A stretch of DNA of 64,000 bases from Xanthomonas campestris pv. badrii (GCF_012848175.1 NZ_CP051651.1:3658001-3722000), one strand, 5' to 3'. Counted from the first letter of the stretch, positions 27,426 to 36,710 are shown. The notes: a model not told the origin generated them from the sequence alone. Program-made: numbers and translations.

Positions 27426-28010
27426 GTGTCCCGCAATTCCAAGGCCAAGCGCGACAAGCGCAAGAAGCAGCAGCCCAAGCGCCCCTTCGCCCGCCTGGGC
27501 CAGGCGCCCCAGGTCACCAACCACGCCGTGCTGCAGGACGCCGAAGGGCGCGTCGTGGCCGCCATCGGCCTGCAGGGCGGCAGCGAGTGGATGCTGTCGA
27601 TCGGCGGCCAGACCATGGGCAGCGCCGACAACCCGGTGCCGATGCTGGCCATGCTCAAGCACCTGGCCAACCTGCAGGAAGCCGAAGGCAAGACCATCTC
27701 GCTGGAATACTCGACCCGGCTGCAGCAGATGATCGACGACCTGGCCGCCGACGAAGGCCAGACCGCCGAGGAATACCTGACCAAGCTGGTGTCCGAGTTC
27801 CAGAACGCCGATGCCGATGAAGACGGCGACGAAGACGCCGACAGCGAGGCAGGCGAAGACGGCAGCGATGCCGTGGCCGACGACGCCGCTGGCGAGGATG
27901 CAGGCAGCGACGCCGAAGACGCCGTCGACAACGCCGCCGAGGAAGCCACGGACGAGGCAAGCGACGACAGCGCCGGCAACAAGTCCAAGACCTCCAAGAA
28001 GAAGGCCTGA
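27426..28010 (+). CDS. Conserved hypothetical protein with acidic tail
   Basis: A 194-residue protein starting at GTG 27426 (SRNSKAKRDKRKKQQPKRPF). A strongly basic N-terminus is followed by a small domain (ATGRVVAAIG-like stretch, MLAMLKHLANLQEAEGKTI, LQQMIDDLAADEGQTAEEYL), then about 60 residues of Asp, Glu, Ala and Ser, then a KSKTSKKKA tail. The very acidic part and basic ends could bind nucleic acid or a ribosome, but this is inference. Eight bases separate it from the DUF4031 gene. Confidence 0.7.
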   Translation: MSRNSKAKRDKRKKQQPKRPFARLGQAPQVTNHAVLQDAEGRVVAAIGLQGGSEWMLSIGGQTMGSADNPVPMLAMLKHLANLQEAEGKTISLEYSTRLQQMIDDLAADEGQTAEEYLTKLVSEFQNADADEDGDEDADSEAGEDGSDAVADDAAGEDAGSDAEDAVDNAAEEATDEASDDSAGNKSKTSKKKA

Positions 28011-28018
28011 CCCGGCCG

Positions 28019-28303
28019 ATGGCCGTCTACGTCGACGATGCAGTGCACCTGTGGCGCGATCAGCGCTGGGCGCACCTGCTCGGCGACACCCTGGACGAGC
28101 TGCATGCCATGGCGGCGCGGTTGGGCATCCCCCGCCGCGCCTTCCAGAACAAACTCAGCGGCGCGCACTACGACGTACCCTCTCCGCTGCGCGCCGAGGC
28201 GATCGCCCTGGGCGCCATTCCCATTTCCCGCCACACCGACCGTACACTGCTCAAGGCCTTGATCGCCAACGCGCGAGCGCAGGCGCGGGGCGAGGTGCCG
28301 TAA
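28019..28303 (+). CDS. DUF4031 domain protein
   Basis: A 94-residue protein matching DUF4031: MAVYVDDAVHLWRDQRWAHL, then LGDTLDELHAMAARLGIPRR and HYDVPSPLRAEAIALGAIPI. The family function is unknown. It is probably cotranscribed with the acidic-tail protein just upstream. Confidence 0.8.
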   Translation: MAVYVDDAVHLWRDQRWAHLLGDTLDELHAMAARLGIPRRAFQNKLSGAHYDVPSPLRAEAIALGAIPISRHTDRTLLKALIANARAQARGEVP

Positions 28304-28442
28304 CGCCGCACCCGACAGCCGCATCGCTGCAACGCGATGACGCTGGCGACGCACTCACCGACGGGACTGGCGCAGGTGCCTTTTGAGCAAGGGCTATCGG
28401 CCTGTCACTATCCAAACGACCTACCTTCTTGGAGCCGTTGCA

Positions 28443-29171
28443 GTGCCTGTCCGTGTCTCGCCGTCCGACGACACCCTCTGCCTGTTGCGCATCGCCGTAC
28501 TCGAGGACGACGACGTGCTGCGCGACGACATCCTGATTCCGGGATTGCAGGAATTCGGCTTTTCGGTCAGTGGTGCCGGCACGGCCGGGGCGTTGTATCG
28601 GCTGATGCTGGAGCAGACCTTCGACATGGTCGTGCTCGACCTCGGGCTTCCGGACGAGAGCGGCCTGAGCGTGGTGGCGCATCTGCGGTCGCTATTCAAC
28701 GCTCTGGGTATCGTGGTACTCACCGGCAACCGTGGGCGCGCCGATCATGTGCATGCGCTCAGCAGCGGTGCCGATGCGTTCCTGCGCAAGCCGGCCGACC
28801 CGGAGATCCTGGCGCTGACCCTGCGCAACCTGGCGCGGCGCTTGCGGCCCAACGACGCCAGCACGGCGGCGAAGCCGGCATGGCGACTGGAATCGGACGG
28901 TTGGTGCCTGGTGGCGCCGGATGCGCGGATTGTCGTGCTGACCTCGCTCGAACGCTGCCTGATGCGCTGCCTGGATGCACAGCGAGGCCAGGCGGTGGAG
29001 CGCAACGCACTGGTGGCGGCGCTGGAAAAGCACGCCAGCGATTTCGATCTGCACCGTCTGGAAATGCTCATCCATCGCCTGCGGCGCAAGGCCGCCCGCA
29101 TTACCGCTATAGATGCGCCACCATTCCCGCTGCTGTCCTCGCGCGGAATGGGTTATCTGCTGGCCAACTGA
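28443..29171 (+). CDS. OmpR-type two-component response regulator
   Basis: A 242-residue regulator. A receiver domain with acceptor D66 in VVLDLGLP and Lys in LRKPAD is followed by a winged-helix effector (residues about 145-240) resembling OmpR: LTSLERCLMRCL, VERNALVAAL, HRLEMLIHRLRRK and SSRGMGYLL. The GTG start at 28443 has GGAG nine bases upstream; a TTG 60 bases earlier would add 20 residues. It converges on a histidine kinase gene and their 3' ends overlap by 19 bases; they are the likely pair. Confidence 0.85.
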   Translation: MPVRVSPSDDTLCLLRIAVLEDDDVLRDDILIPGLQEFGFSVSGAGTAGALYRLMLEQTFDMVVLDLGLPDESGLSVVAHLRSLFNALGIVVLTGNRGRADHVHALSSGADAFLRKPADPEILALTLRNLARRLRPNDASTAAKPAWRLESDGWCLVAPDARIVVLTSLERCLMRCLDAQRGQAVERNALVAALEKHASDFDLHRLEMLIHRLRRKAARITAIDAPPFPLLSSRGMGYLLAN

Positions 29172-30550
29172 TCGGATCGCAGCGGCGCTGCCGCCGCTGG
29201 TAGCAGCAGCCGGATGCAAGCGCCGCCTTGCGTGTTGCCGACCTCAACGCGCCCACCCGCCGCAATGACGATTTCGTTGACCACCGACAGCCCCAGGCCG
29301 GTGCCTTTGCCAGGCGATTTGGTGGTGTAGAACGGCTCCAGAATACGCCCGAGCAACGCTTCGGGAATACCCGGGCCGGTGTCCGACAGCGCCAGCATGA
29401 CCATGCCGTCGTGTTGGTCGCCATCGATACGGAAAACCCCGGGGCCGTCCATCGCATCGCGTGCGTTGGCGGCGATGTTGAGCAGCGCCAACTCCAGTTC
29501 GTCCAGGTCCATTGCGATCCACAGCGGCGGGCCAGGCGCGATGCTGTGCAACCTCACCTCGTGCCCGAACAATTGCCGCAGCGTGGGCTCCATCTCCAGC
29601 AATGCATTGCGCGCGTCGAATAACCGCGCGATGCCGGGTTCGGCGCGGCCGAAGTTGAGGATCCTGCGGCTGACGGTCAACGCGCGCCGCGAGGCAGCCT
29701 CGATGTTTTCCAGGGTCTTGAGCAGCGGGGCCTCGCCGTAGCCTTCCAAGGCATCGCGGCGTTGCGCAAACCCGATGATGACGTTGATGAGGTTGTCGAA
29801 GTCGTGTGCGACGCCGGAGGCAAGGCGGCCCAGCGCCTCCATCTTCTGCGTGTGCAGCAGCTGTTCCTGGACACGCTCGCGCTCGGCCATTTCGCGCAGC
29901 AACTTGCGATTGACCGCCTCCAGCTCGCACCTGCGCCGCTCCGACTGCACCAGACTGTCGCGCAGCGCGGCGATGGTGCGATCGAGCACCAGGGTGATCA
30001 ACAGATAGACCGCGACGGTAACGACACCCAGGCCGACGTTGCCCCAGGTCGAACGCGGCGGCGGGAACCACACTACCTGCACGGCAAGCGCCAGCAGACA
30101 CACCGCCGCCAACATCGCAAACACGCGCCACAGGCCGTCGCGTCCCAGCACCATGCCGGCCAGCACCAATGCGATCACCGGCATCGGATTGGTGATCAGA
30201 TCGTAGACATCGACCCGTACATAGGTGACGAATGTGCCGATCAATGCCGCCGTAATGAAGACCTTGACCCCGATCGCACTGCGGCCGCTCCGGATCAGCG
30301 GCACACTCGCCAACGCGCCCAGCGCCGTGAGCACGGTGCCGACCAACGCGCAGGCAAGATCGGGCCGGGCATGCAACCGATTCGGCCCGGCAACGTACAG
30401 AAAGAACCCGACATCGCCCAGGTTGTACAGCGCGATCGCAATCAGCAGCACCTGCAGGAAAGCGATCTGGCGTCGGTCGATCGGATGCTTGTTCCAGCGC
30501 ATCTCCAGCCAGCGCGGAACGAACACGGACTTTGCGGCAGACAGGATCAC
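29153..30550 (-). CDS. Membrane sensor histidine kinase, partner of adjacent regulator
   Basis: A 465-residue kinase with about six membrane helices (residues 28-190), a linker, and a HisKA domain with H249 in SGVAHDFDNLINVIIGFAQ, the class typical of NtrB-like kinases where the usual DFNN is here DFDN. The HATPase domain shows NIAANARDAM, DTGPGIPE and GTGLGLSV. The start is a GTG at 30548-30550; an ATG at 30502 is possible, and an open reading to 31018 lies inside the adhesin on the other strand and is rejected. Confidence 0.85.
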   Translation of the reverse strand: MILSAAKSVFVPRWLEMRWNKHPIDRRQIAFLQVLLIAIALYNLGDVGFFLYVAGPNRLHARPDLACALVGTVLTALGALASVPLIRSGRSAIGVKVFITAALIGTFVTYVRVDVYDLITNPMPVIALVLAGMVLGRDGLWRVFAMLAAVCLLALAVQVVWFPPPRSTWGNVGLGVVTVAVYLLITLVLDRTIAALRDSLVQSERRRCELEAVNRKLLREMAERERVQEQLLHTQKMEALGRLASGVAHDFDNLINVIIGFAQRRDALEGYGEAPLLKTLENIEAASRRALTVSRRILNFGRAEPGIARLFDARNALLEMEPTLRQLFGHEVRLHSIAPGPPLWIAMDLDELELALLNIAANARDAMDGPGVFRIDGDQHDGMVMLALSDTGPGIPEALLGRILEPFYTTKSPGKGTGLGLSVVNEIVIAAGGRVEVGNTQGGACIRLLLPAAAAPLRSDQLASR

Positions 30551-30752
30551 GTCAGCGCTTCTTGAGAGGTTGTTCGAATCCTCACATTCCTGGTGAGTGG
30601 ATGCAATCGACGCTTGGTGACACGCCGCACAGGCGCTGCCTATGGTGCGTCGTCCCGCATCATGAAAATTACCGAACTCCAAGACACGTGGGGATGTCTG
30701 GAGGTCGGCATGCGGCGGTCGACCACTTCCATCCATGCGCCAGGGAATCTCC

Positions 30753-33167
30753 ATGAGCACTGCGTTTTTCGACGACCTTTCGAACCGGGCCTGCCTTCGC
30801 CACGCCACCGCTGCCGCGCATCCCCACGCCGGCAATCGACCGCAGCCCGTGCTGCTGCACCGTGCGGTGCTGGCCGCGCTACTGTTGACTGGCGGCAGCG
30901 CCCTTGCCCACGCCGCGACGCCTGCGGCAACGGTTCCCGCTGCAACCGATGTAGTTGCAGCGGTCAGCGACGACACCGGCGCTCCGGCCGATGCCGCGCA
31001 GGACGATCCCGACGACACCGGAAGGCATTTCCATATCGTGGGCGGCGCCGATGCCTCCAGCGACGTCGGTGCATTCGCCGGCGAGCCCTATGCAGTGGCG
31101 ATCGGCGAGGCAAGCAATGCGCTGGGCGAAGGCGGCATCGCGCTGGGCGCCGGTGCCACGGTCACCGAAAAGTTCGCCTTCGCCGCCGGCTACGCGGCAG
31201 CGGCGACCGGCGAATCGGCGGTGGCGGTGGGCGGCACCACCGATGTTTTTGACTACGACGATGGCGGCAACATTCTCGCCGTCCATGCCGAATCCACCGA
31301 AGCCACCGGCTTCGTGTCCACTGCGCTGGGCGGCGGCGCCAAGGCGCTGGATGCAATGACCACCGCCGTGGGCAGCGGTGCCGAAGCCAGCGTCTTCGAG
31401 GCCACTGCGCTGGGGCATCGTGCGCGTGCACTGGCGCAAGGCGCCACGTCCGTGGGTACCCGCTCGCAGGCGCTTGGCTTTGGCAGCAGCGCGCTCGGCA
31501 ACGGCGCCCGTGCGCTCGCCAACAGCACCGTGGCGGTGGGGCTCAACGCGTTCGCCAGCGGGACCGACAGCGTGGTGGTCGGTGGCATCAGCACCGCTGC
31601 CGAAAGCGCCGGCAACAGTGTCGGCATTGCTGCGGCCACCGGCACCGGCGCGATTGCCGTAGGTGCCGGCGCGCAAACACTGTCCGACTACGCCATTGCG
31701 ATTGGCTACAACGCCAACGTGTTCCCCAACCTGCCCGGCAACACCGATGCGGTGGCGATCGGCCATAGCGCCGGATCGTTCGGCGCCAACTCGGTGGCGG
31801 TGGGTGGATTCGCACTGACGCAAGACACCGGCTCGGTGGCCATCGGTCATCGCGCCGTGACCTACACCCCCAACAGCATTGCGATCGGTGCCAATGCCGA
31901 AACCTCGTGGTTCAACCCCAATAGCACGACGATCGGGGCCGACTCCGAAGTCAATGGCGTCGATGCCACCGCCATCGGCTATGGCGCCAAGGTCGGCGAC
32001 TGGGTCGACGATGGCTGGAACCGCTCGGCCAGCAGTGCGGTGGCACTGGGTGCGCATTCGCATGCCACGCGCAGCAATAGCGTGGCCGTCGGCGATGTCG
32101 CCTCCGGCCTGACCCGCCAGATCACCAGCGTGGCCGCCGGCAGCGAGGCCACCGATGCGGTCAACCTGGCCCAGCTGCGCAGCGTGGCCACCGCCCTGGG
32201 TGCCGGCAGCGCCTTCGATCCCGGCGGCAACCTGATCAGCGGCAGCTATCTGGTGCAGGGCAGCAGCTACGGCAACATCGGCGAGGCGATGGGCGCCATC
32301 GATGCGGCCTTGACCGGTGTCGATAGGCGCATCGGTGCCTTGCAGAACGTCACTGCGGGTAATGTGGCGGTCGGCGGCGGCAGCCTGGCGCCGGTGGTCG
32401 GTCGCGGCACCAATGCCGTGGCGATCGGTTCGTCCGCCACCGCCAACGGCGAAAACGGTCTGGCGGTCGGCGCCGACGCGCTGGCCTACGGCCCGCAGGA
32501 CACTGCGCTCGGCGCCAATGCCAAGGTCAACGCCGACGGCAGCACCGCGGTCGGCGCCAATACGACGATTGCCAGCGCCGCCACAAACGCGGTGGCGGTG
32601 GGCGAAAGCGCCAGCGTTTCTGCGGCCTCGGGCACCGCACTTGGCCAGGGTGCGCGCGTGGACGCCGACAACGCGGTAGCGCTGGGACGCGGTGCGGTAG
32701 CCGATCGCGCCAACAGCGTCTCGGTCGGCAGTGCCGGCAACGCGCGCCAGGTCACCAACGTCGCCGCCGGCACCAGCGACACCGACGCCGCCAATGTGGC
32801 CCAGCTCAACGCCGGCAACAGCCGCACGCTGAGTTCGGCCAACAGCTACACCGACAGCCGGGTGTCTGCGCTGAGCGACAGCTTCACCCAACTACGCGAT
32901 GGCAGCGAGCGGCGTTTCCAGAGCATGGATCGTCGCATCGACCGCATTGGGGCGATGAGCTCGGCGATGCTCAACATGGGCATCAATGCGGCTGGCACCC
33001 AGAGCGCACGCGGTCGCGTGGCAGTCGGTGCAGGGTTCCAGAGCGGCGAACGCGCGCTCTCCATCGGCTATGCCAAGAAAGTGGGCGAGCGCGCCTCGTT
33101 CAGCCTGGGTGGCGCCTTCAGCGGCAGCGAATCTTCGGCCGGCCTGGGCTTCGGCCTGGACTTGTAG
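30753..33167 (+). CDS. YadA-type trimeric autotransporter adhesin
   Basis: An 804-residue surface adhesin. An extended signal (residues 1 to about 53, ending in ALAHAA) is followed by a long head built from short AIG/AVG-type repeats (for example AIGSSATANGENGLAVGADA) typical of the YadA head, neck motifs such as RQITSVAAGSEATDAVNLAQ, a short coiled stalk and a C-terminal YadA anchor (last 60 or so residues, LGGAFSGSESSAGLGFGLDL), which forms the outer-membrane barrel in trimers. It would mediate attachment to host or surfaces, like XadA of Xanthomonas. ATG 30753 has AGGGAAT upstream. Confidence 0.93.
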   Translation: MSTAFFDDLSNRACLRHATAAAHPHAGNRPQPVLLHRAVLAALLLTGGSALAHAATPAATVPAATDVVAAVSDDTGAPADAAQDDPDDTGRHFHIVGGADASSDVGAFAGEPYAVAIGEASNALGEGGIALGAGATVTEKFAFAAGYAAAATGESAVAVGGTTDVFDYDDGGNILAVHAESTEATGFVSTALGGGAKALDAMTTAVGSGAEASVFEATALGHRARALAQGATSVGTRSQALGFGSSALGNGARALANSTVAVGLNAFASGTDSVVVGGISTAAESAGNSVGIAAATGTGAIAVGAGAQTLSDYAIAIGYNANVFPNLPGNTDAVAIGHSAGSFGANSVAVGGFALTQDTGSVAIGHRAVTYTPNSIAIGANAETSWFNPNSTTIGADSEVNGVDATAIGYGAKVGDWVDDGWNRSASSAVALGAHSHATRSNSVAVGDVASGLTRQITSVAAGSEATDAVNLAQLRSVATALGAGSAFDPGGNLISGSYLVQGSSYGNIGEAMGAIDAALTGVDRRIGALQNVTAGNVAVGGGSLAPVVGRGTNAVAIGSSATANGENGLAVGADALAYGPQDTALGANAKVNADGSTAVGANTTIASAATNAVAVGESASVSAASGTALGQGARVDADNAVALGRGAVADRANSVSVGSAGNARQVTNVAAGTSDTDAANVAQLNAGNSRTLSSANSYTDSRVSALSDSFTQLRDGSERRFQSMDRRIDRIGAMSSAMLNMGINAAGTQSARGRVAVGAGFQSGERALSIGYAKKVGERASFSLGGAFSGSESSAGLGFGLDL

Positions 33168-33229
33168 CGCCTGCTCCGCGCCGTGCACGTCTTCCCCCCA
33201 ACTCCATCGATCCTTGCGAGACACATTCC

Positions 33230-35131
33230 ATGAACAATGCTTCGCTGCCGCTCAAGTCACTGCTGTTGAGCGCAATCCTGGCCACGGCCACGTTTCAGGC
33301 CCATGCGGCTAACGATCAACTCAGCCTGCGCAGCCTGCCCACAGCTGGCACCCCCACCACGCTTCCCACCCGCCTGATCGTCAAATACCACAACAGCGTG
33401 CCGTCCGACGGCTCGCGCCTGTCGATCCTGTCTGCAGCCGCCACCCGCGCCGGGGTGACGCGCGCCAGCGACGCTGCGCGCGCGACACCGCTGAACGCAC
33501 GCGTGCTGCGCCGCACCGGCACCGGCGCCAGCCTGCTGGACGTAACGCGCACGCTCAGCAGCGCAGACCGGGACAAGCTGCTGGCCGAGCTGCGTGCCGA
33601 TCCACAGGTGCAATACGCCGAGTTCGACCGCATGCTGCGCCCGGTCGACGACTTCGCCGGGCCCGCACTCACGGCCGGCACCAGTGCGGTGACGCCACAG
33701 GCCACGGCTGCGGCCGTCACCCCCAACGATCGGCTGTATGCCGGATTTCAATGGCACCTGCAGGACAGCACTGGCGGCATCCGCGTGCCGCAAGCCTGGG
33801 AAACCTCCACCGGTGCCGGCGTGGTGGTAGCCGTGCTGGACACCGGCATCCTGCCCGACCATCCGGACCTGAAAGACAACGACCACATCCTGCCCGGCTA
33901 CGACTTCATCAGTAATGCAACAATGTCGCGGCGCGACAGCGATGCGCGTGTGCCAGGCGCGCTGGACTACGGCGACTGGACCGAAGAAGGCAACTTTTGC
34001 GGTCTGCCGGCGCAATCCAGCAGCTGGCACGGCACGCATACGGCCGGCACCGTCGGCGAACTCACCAACAACACCATCGGCGGCGCCGGCGTGGCCCACG
34101 ATGCGCAAATCCTGCCGGTGCGCGTGCTCGGCCAATGCGGCGGCACCGGCTCGGACATCGCCGATGCCATCGTGTGGGCCTCCGGCGGCCATGTCGACGG
34201 CGTGCCAGACAACATCCATCCGGCCGAGGTCATCAGCCTGAGTCTGGGCGGCCCGGGCACGTGCGACAGCAACACCCAGAGCGCCATCGACACCGCGGTG
34301 GCCAACGGTGCGGTGGTGGTGGTGGTGGCCGGCAACGAGGCAAGCAATTCCTCGCTGTTCAGCCCATCGAGCTGCGGCAATGTGATCAACGTCGGCGCCA
34401 CCCGCATCACCGGCGGCATTGCGTTCTACTCCAACTTCGGCAGCAGCGTGGATCTGGCAGGGCCGGGCGGTGGCGCCAGCGACGACACCGGCAACAACGG
34501 CTGGGATGGCGTGGTGCTGTCCACCGGCTATAGCGGCACGACCACGCCGACGTCCGGCGACTACGAATATGTCGGCATGGCCGGCACCTCGATGGCCACC
34601 CCGCACGTGGCGGCGGTCGCAGCGCTGGTGCAGAGCGCGCTGGCCGCATCCGGCAAGACGCCGCTGGCCCCGGCGCAGATGGAAGCGATGCTGCGTCAGA
34701 CCGCGCGTGCCTTCCCGGTCAGGCCACCGGCGGGCCGAGCGATCGGCACCGGCATCGTCGACGCGACTGCGGCATTGGAGTATGTGCGCAACAGCTGCAG
34801 CGGCAGCACCTGCACGCCGGTCACGGTGAGCCTGACCAACCGGGTCGCCTTGACCGGCCAGAGCGGCGGCCAAAGCGAAGAGAAAACCTATCGCTTCGCT
34901 GCAGCCGCCGGTAGCGCATTGAATGTCCTCAGCTATGGCGGCGGCGGGAATGTCGGGCTCTATATCGGCTTTGAGGCCGAGCCGAGCACCAGCAGCTACC
35001 TGCTGAAGTCGGTACGCACCGGCAGCGCACAGACGCTGCGGCTGACGGCGCCGCAAACCGGTACCTACTACATCAAACTGATCGGCGGCGCGGGCGGTTT
35101 CAACAACGTGTCGTTGATGGCGCGCCAGTAA
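33230..35131 (+). CDS. Secreted S8 subtilisin-like protease with PPC domain
   Basis: A 633-residue secreted protease. A signal peptide (1 to about 26, ending in FQAHA) and an inhibitor-like propeptide (about 30-165) precede the S8 domain with the triad D204 (AVLDTGIL), H267 (HGTHTAGT) and S454 (GTSMATPH). The last 100 residues (from GQSEEKTYRF) form a PPC domain usually removed after secretion. The family includes extracellular proteases of xanthomonads, which are type II secreted. It starts 62 bases after the adhesin stop. Confidence 0.95.
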   Translation: MNNASLPLKSLLLSAILATATFQAHAANDQLSLRSLPTAGTPTTLPTRLIVKYHNSVPSDGSRLSILSAAATRAGVTRASDAARATPLNARVLRRTGTGASLLDVTRTLSSADRDKLLAELRADPQVQYAEFDRMLRPVDDFAGPALTAGTSAVTPQATAAAVTPNDRLYAGFQWHLQDSTGGIRVPQAWETSTGAGVVVAVLDTGILPDHPDLKDNDHILPGYDFISNATMSRRDSDARVPGALDYGDWTEEGNFCGLPAQSSSWHGTHTAGTVGELTNNTIGGAGVAHDAQILPVRVLGQCGGTGSDIADAIVWASGGHVDGVPDNIHPAEVISLSLGGPGTCDSNTQSAIDTAVANGAVVVVVAGNEASNSSLFSPSSCGNVINVGATRITGGIAFYSNFGSSVDLAGPGGGASDDTGNNGWDGVVLSTGYSGTTTPTSGDYEYVGMAGTSMATPHVAAVAALVQSALAASGKTPLAPAQMEAMLRQTARAFPVRPPAGRAIGTGIVDATAALEYVRNSCSGSTCTPVTVSLTNRVALTGQSGGQSEEKTYRFAAAAGSALNVLSYGGGGNVGLYIGFEAEPSTSSYLLKSVRTGSAQTLRLTAPQTGTYYIKLIGGAGGFNNVSLMARQ

Positions 35132-35187
35132 GCGGCAAGCGTGCCGGGGCGCTCTTTGCCTCCTCCGGCACCAGGCGTGCGGCTGGC

Positions 35188-35736
35188 TCAGAACGCCTCG
35201 TTCCCCAGCCGCACCTCGACCCCCAGCAACGAGGTCAGTGCCAGCATGGCGTCGTCGTCGCGGCTGAGGGCGACCCAGCCGGCGTAGGCGTCGCCGCCGG
35301 TGTTCCAGTTCCACAGCGAATAGCCGTGCTCGCGCAGGCGGTCGAACGCCACGGCCATCAGGTCGGGCACGTCGAGGTTGCTGGCGAAGTCTTCGTCGTC
35401 CAGGTCGCCGCCCCAGTCGATGCGCAGGTTCCAGCGCGCGCTGAGCTCGTCGATGGCGGCGATGAACGAATCGGTGTCCTTCCAGTCGACATAGAAGCCA
35501 GAGCGCCAGTCGATCACGTCCTTCAGCGTCCACAGCCAGGCGTCATCGCCGTCGTCGTCTGCGTCGGCCTGCGCCTCGCGCCAGGCATCGAACTGGCCCA
35601 GGGCGGTGTCTTCGTCGCCGGGGTTGATCAGCACCAGCAGGTTCCAGACCCGCGCCGGATGGTCGTCGACATCGTCTTCGTCGCCTTCGGGCTGCAGGCC
35701 TTCGTCGTCTTCGTAATCGGCACTGTTGTCGGGCAT
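35188..35736 (-). CDS. Conserved acidic hypothetical protein
   Basis: A 182-residue very acidic cytoplasmic protein. The first 30 residues are Asp/Glu-rich (YEDDEGLQPEGDEDDVDD); the rest has a folded pattern with VWNLLVLINPGDEDTALGQF, WRSGFYVDWKDTDSFIAAID and YSLWNWNTGGDAYAGWVALS. Start at ATG 35736. I cannot name a function; the second half has the pattern of small immunity-like or regulatory proteins. It converges on the protease gene. Confidence 0.7.
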   Translation of the reverse strand: MPDNSADYEDDEGLQPEGDEDDVDDHPARVWNLLVLINPGDEDTALGQFDAWREAQADADDDGDDAWLWTLKDVIDWRSGFYVDWKDTDSFIAAIDELSARWNLRIDWGGDLDDEDFASNLDVPDLMAVAFDRLREHGYSLWNWNTGGDAYAGWVALSRDDDAMLALTSLLGVEVRLGNEAF

Positions 35737-35900
35737 GGCGGTCTCGCTCAAGGATTGCAGGTGCGAAGTGTGAGGCCTGACGCCGCGCAAGCAAACCGGC
35801 CACCGCGTGCATCTGCGAGGGCGGGGCTGGTCTTCCCGGCGCAGGCCCGTATCCTGTGCGGCCGAAGACCACCATCCCGGCCGGTCATGACGCCTTTCCC

Positions 35901-36167
35901 ATGAGCGATACCCCTCCCGATCACCTGGCCATCGACCCACGCAGCCCGTTCCACGATGCCGACGCCCTCAACCGCGGCATCGGCGTGCGCTTCAACGGTG
36001 TCGAACGCGACAACGTGGAGGAGTATTCGATGAGCGAAGGCTGGATCAAGGTGCAGGTCGGCAAGTCCCGCGACCGCCGCGGCAACCCGATGACGATGAA
36101 GGTCAAGGGCGAGGTCGTGGCCTACTTCCTGGACACCAAGCACGACGCCGAGCCTGCTGCCGACTAA
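35901..36167 (+). CDS. DUF3297 family protein
   Basis: An 88-residue protein matching DUF3297 in full: HLAIDPRSPFHDADALNRGI, then VRFNGVERDNVEEYSMSEGW, then GKSRDRRGNPMTMKVKGEV. The function is unknown; database labels such as glutathione peroxidase for this family are not supported by any motif. Start at ATG 35901, after a leader that is not likely translated. Confidence 0.85.
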   Translation: MSDTPPDHLAIDPRSPFHDADALNRGIGVRFNGVERDNVEEYSMSEGWIKVQVGKSRDRRGNPMTMKVKGEVVAYFLDTKHDAEPAAD

Positions 36168-36226
36168 GAGCGGGGGACCAAACGACTTCACACTGTTCCA
36201 TTGCAGAGCTGCTGAGCGGCGAGTTT

Positions 36227-36345
36227 GCTGCAGGGTGCTTGCCCGCCCACCATCGCGGGATACGCTGCAAGTACGTCGTTGTAAGCTCTTACGCGGCATC
36301 CATGCCGCGCAAGGGCCCGCTACGGCAGGCGGGCAAGCACCTGCC
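36227..36345. repeat. GCGGCATCCATGCCGC repeat, direct copy 1
   Basis: It starts GCTGCAGGGTGCTTGCCCGC, runs through GCTGCAAGTACGTCGTTGTA and AGCTCTTACGCGGC, and contains the hairpin GCGGCATCCATGCCGC. It ends in inverted GGCGGGCAAG. A second direct copy starts at 36521. Confidence 0.9.
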
Positions 36346-36423
36346 GAGCGTGTCGGTCCGCAGGGTTCAAGCAAAGCAATCGACCAATTTTCCAGCGCGG
36401 CGCCCTCGCCGCTTGCGGGACCG

Positions 36424-36480
36424 TGTGGCGGCATGGATGCCGCCACCGAGCCTACATGGACGTACTTGTGGCGTGTCCCG
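36424..36480. repeat. GCGGCATCCATGCCGC repeat, inverted partial copy
   Basis: GGCGGCATGGATGCCGCC with TGGACGTACTTGTGGCGTGT matches the core of the two flanking copies on the other strand. Confidence 0.85.
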
Positions 36481-36520
36481 TGAGCGGTGAGGGCACCGCG
36501 CACTCGACGTCGTTGCGTGT

Positions 36521-36633
36521 GCTGCAGGGCCCTTGCCCGCCCACCATCGCAGGACACGCTGCAAGTACGTCCTTGTAAGCTCTTACGCGGCATCCATGCC
36601 GCGTAAGGTCCCGCGACGGTGAGCGGGCAAGGA
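36521..36633. repeat. GCGGCATCCATGCCGC repeat, direct copy 2
   Basis: Starts GCTGCAGGGCCCTTGCCCGC and carries GCTGCAAGTACGTCCTTGTA plus the same GCGGCATCCATGCCGC hairpin. It is about 90 per cent like copy 1 by eye. Confidence 0.9.
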
Positions 36634-36710
36634 CCAGTCACGTTGGTCGGTGCGCATGGCTTTCGATCAGACAGCCAGCAAGCAGTGAGGACACCGCACA
36701 CGCGCCCCAC

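Larger units (their letters stand above)
36168..36710. other. Repeat-filled intergenic region
   Basis: A 543-base stretch without a credible gene. It is dominated by two direct and one inverted copy of a 110-base repeat. The parts outside the repeats (36168-36226 and 36634-36710) hold nothing I can assign. Confidence 0.8.

Noticed and set aside
30753..31018. Minus-strand extension of the histidine kinase into the adhesin gene
   Set aside because: Its residues look like antisense of the adhesin signal region, while GTG 30548-30550 gives a normal kinase start.
36227..36633. CRISPR array
   Set aside because: Copies are about 110 bases long, few and in mixed orientation, with no regular short repeat-spacer pattern.
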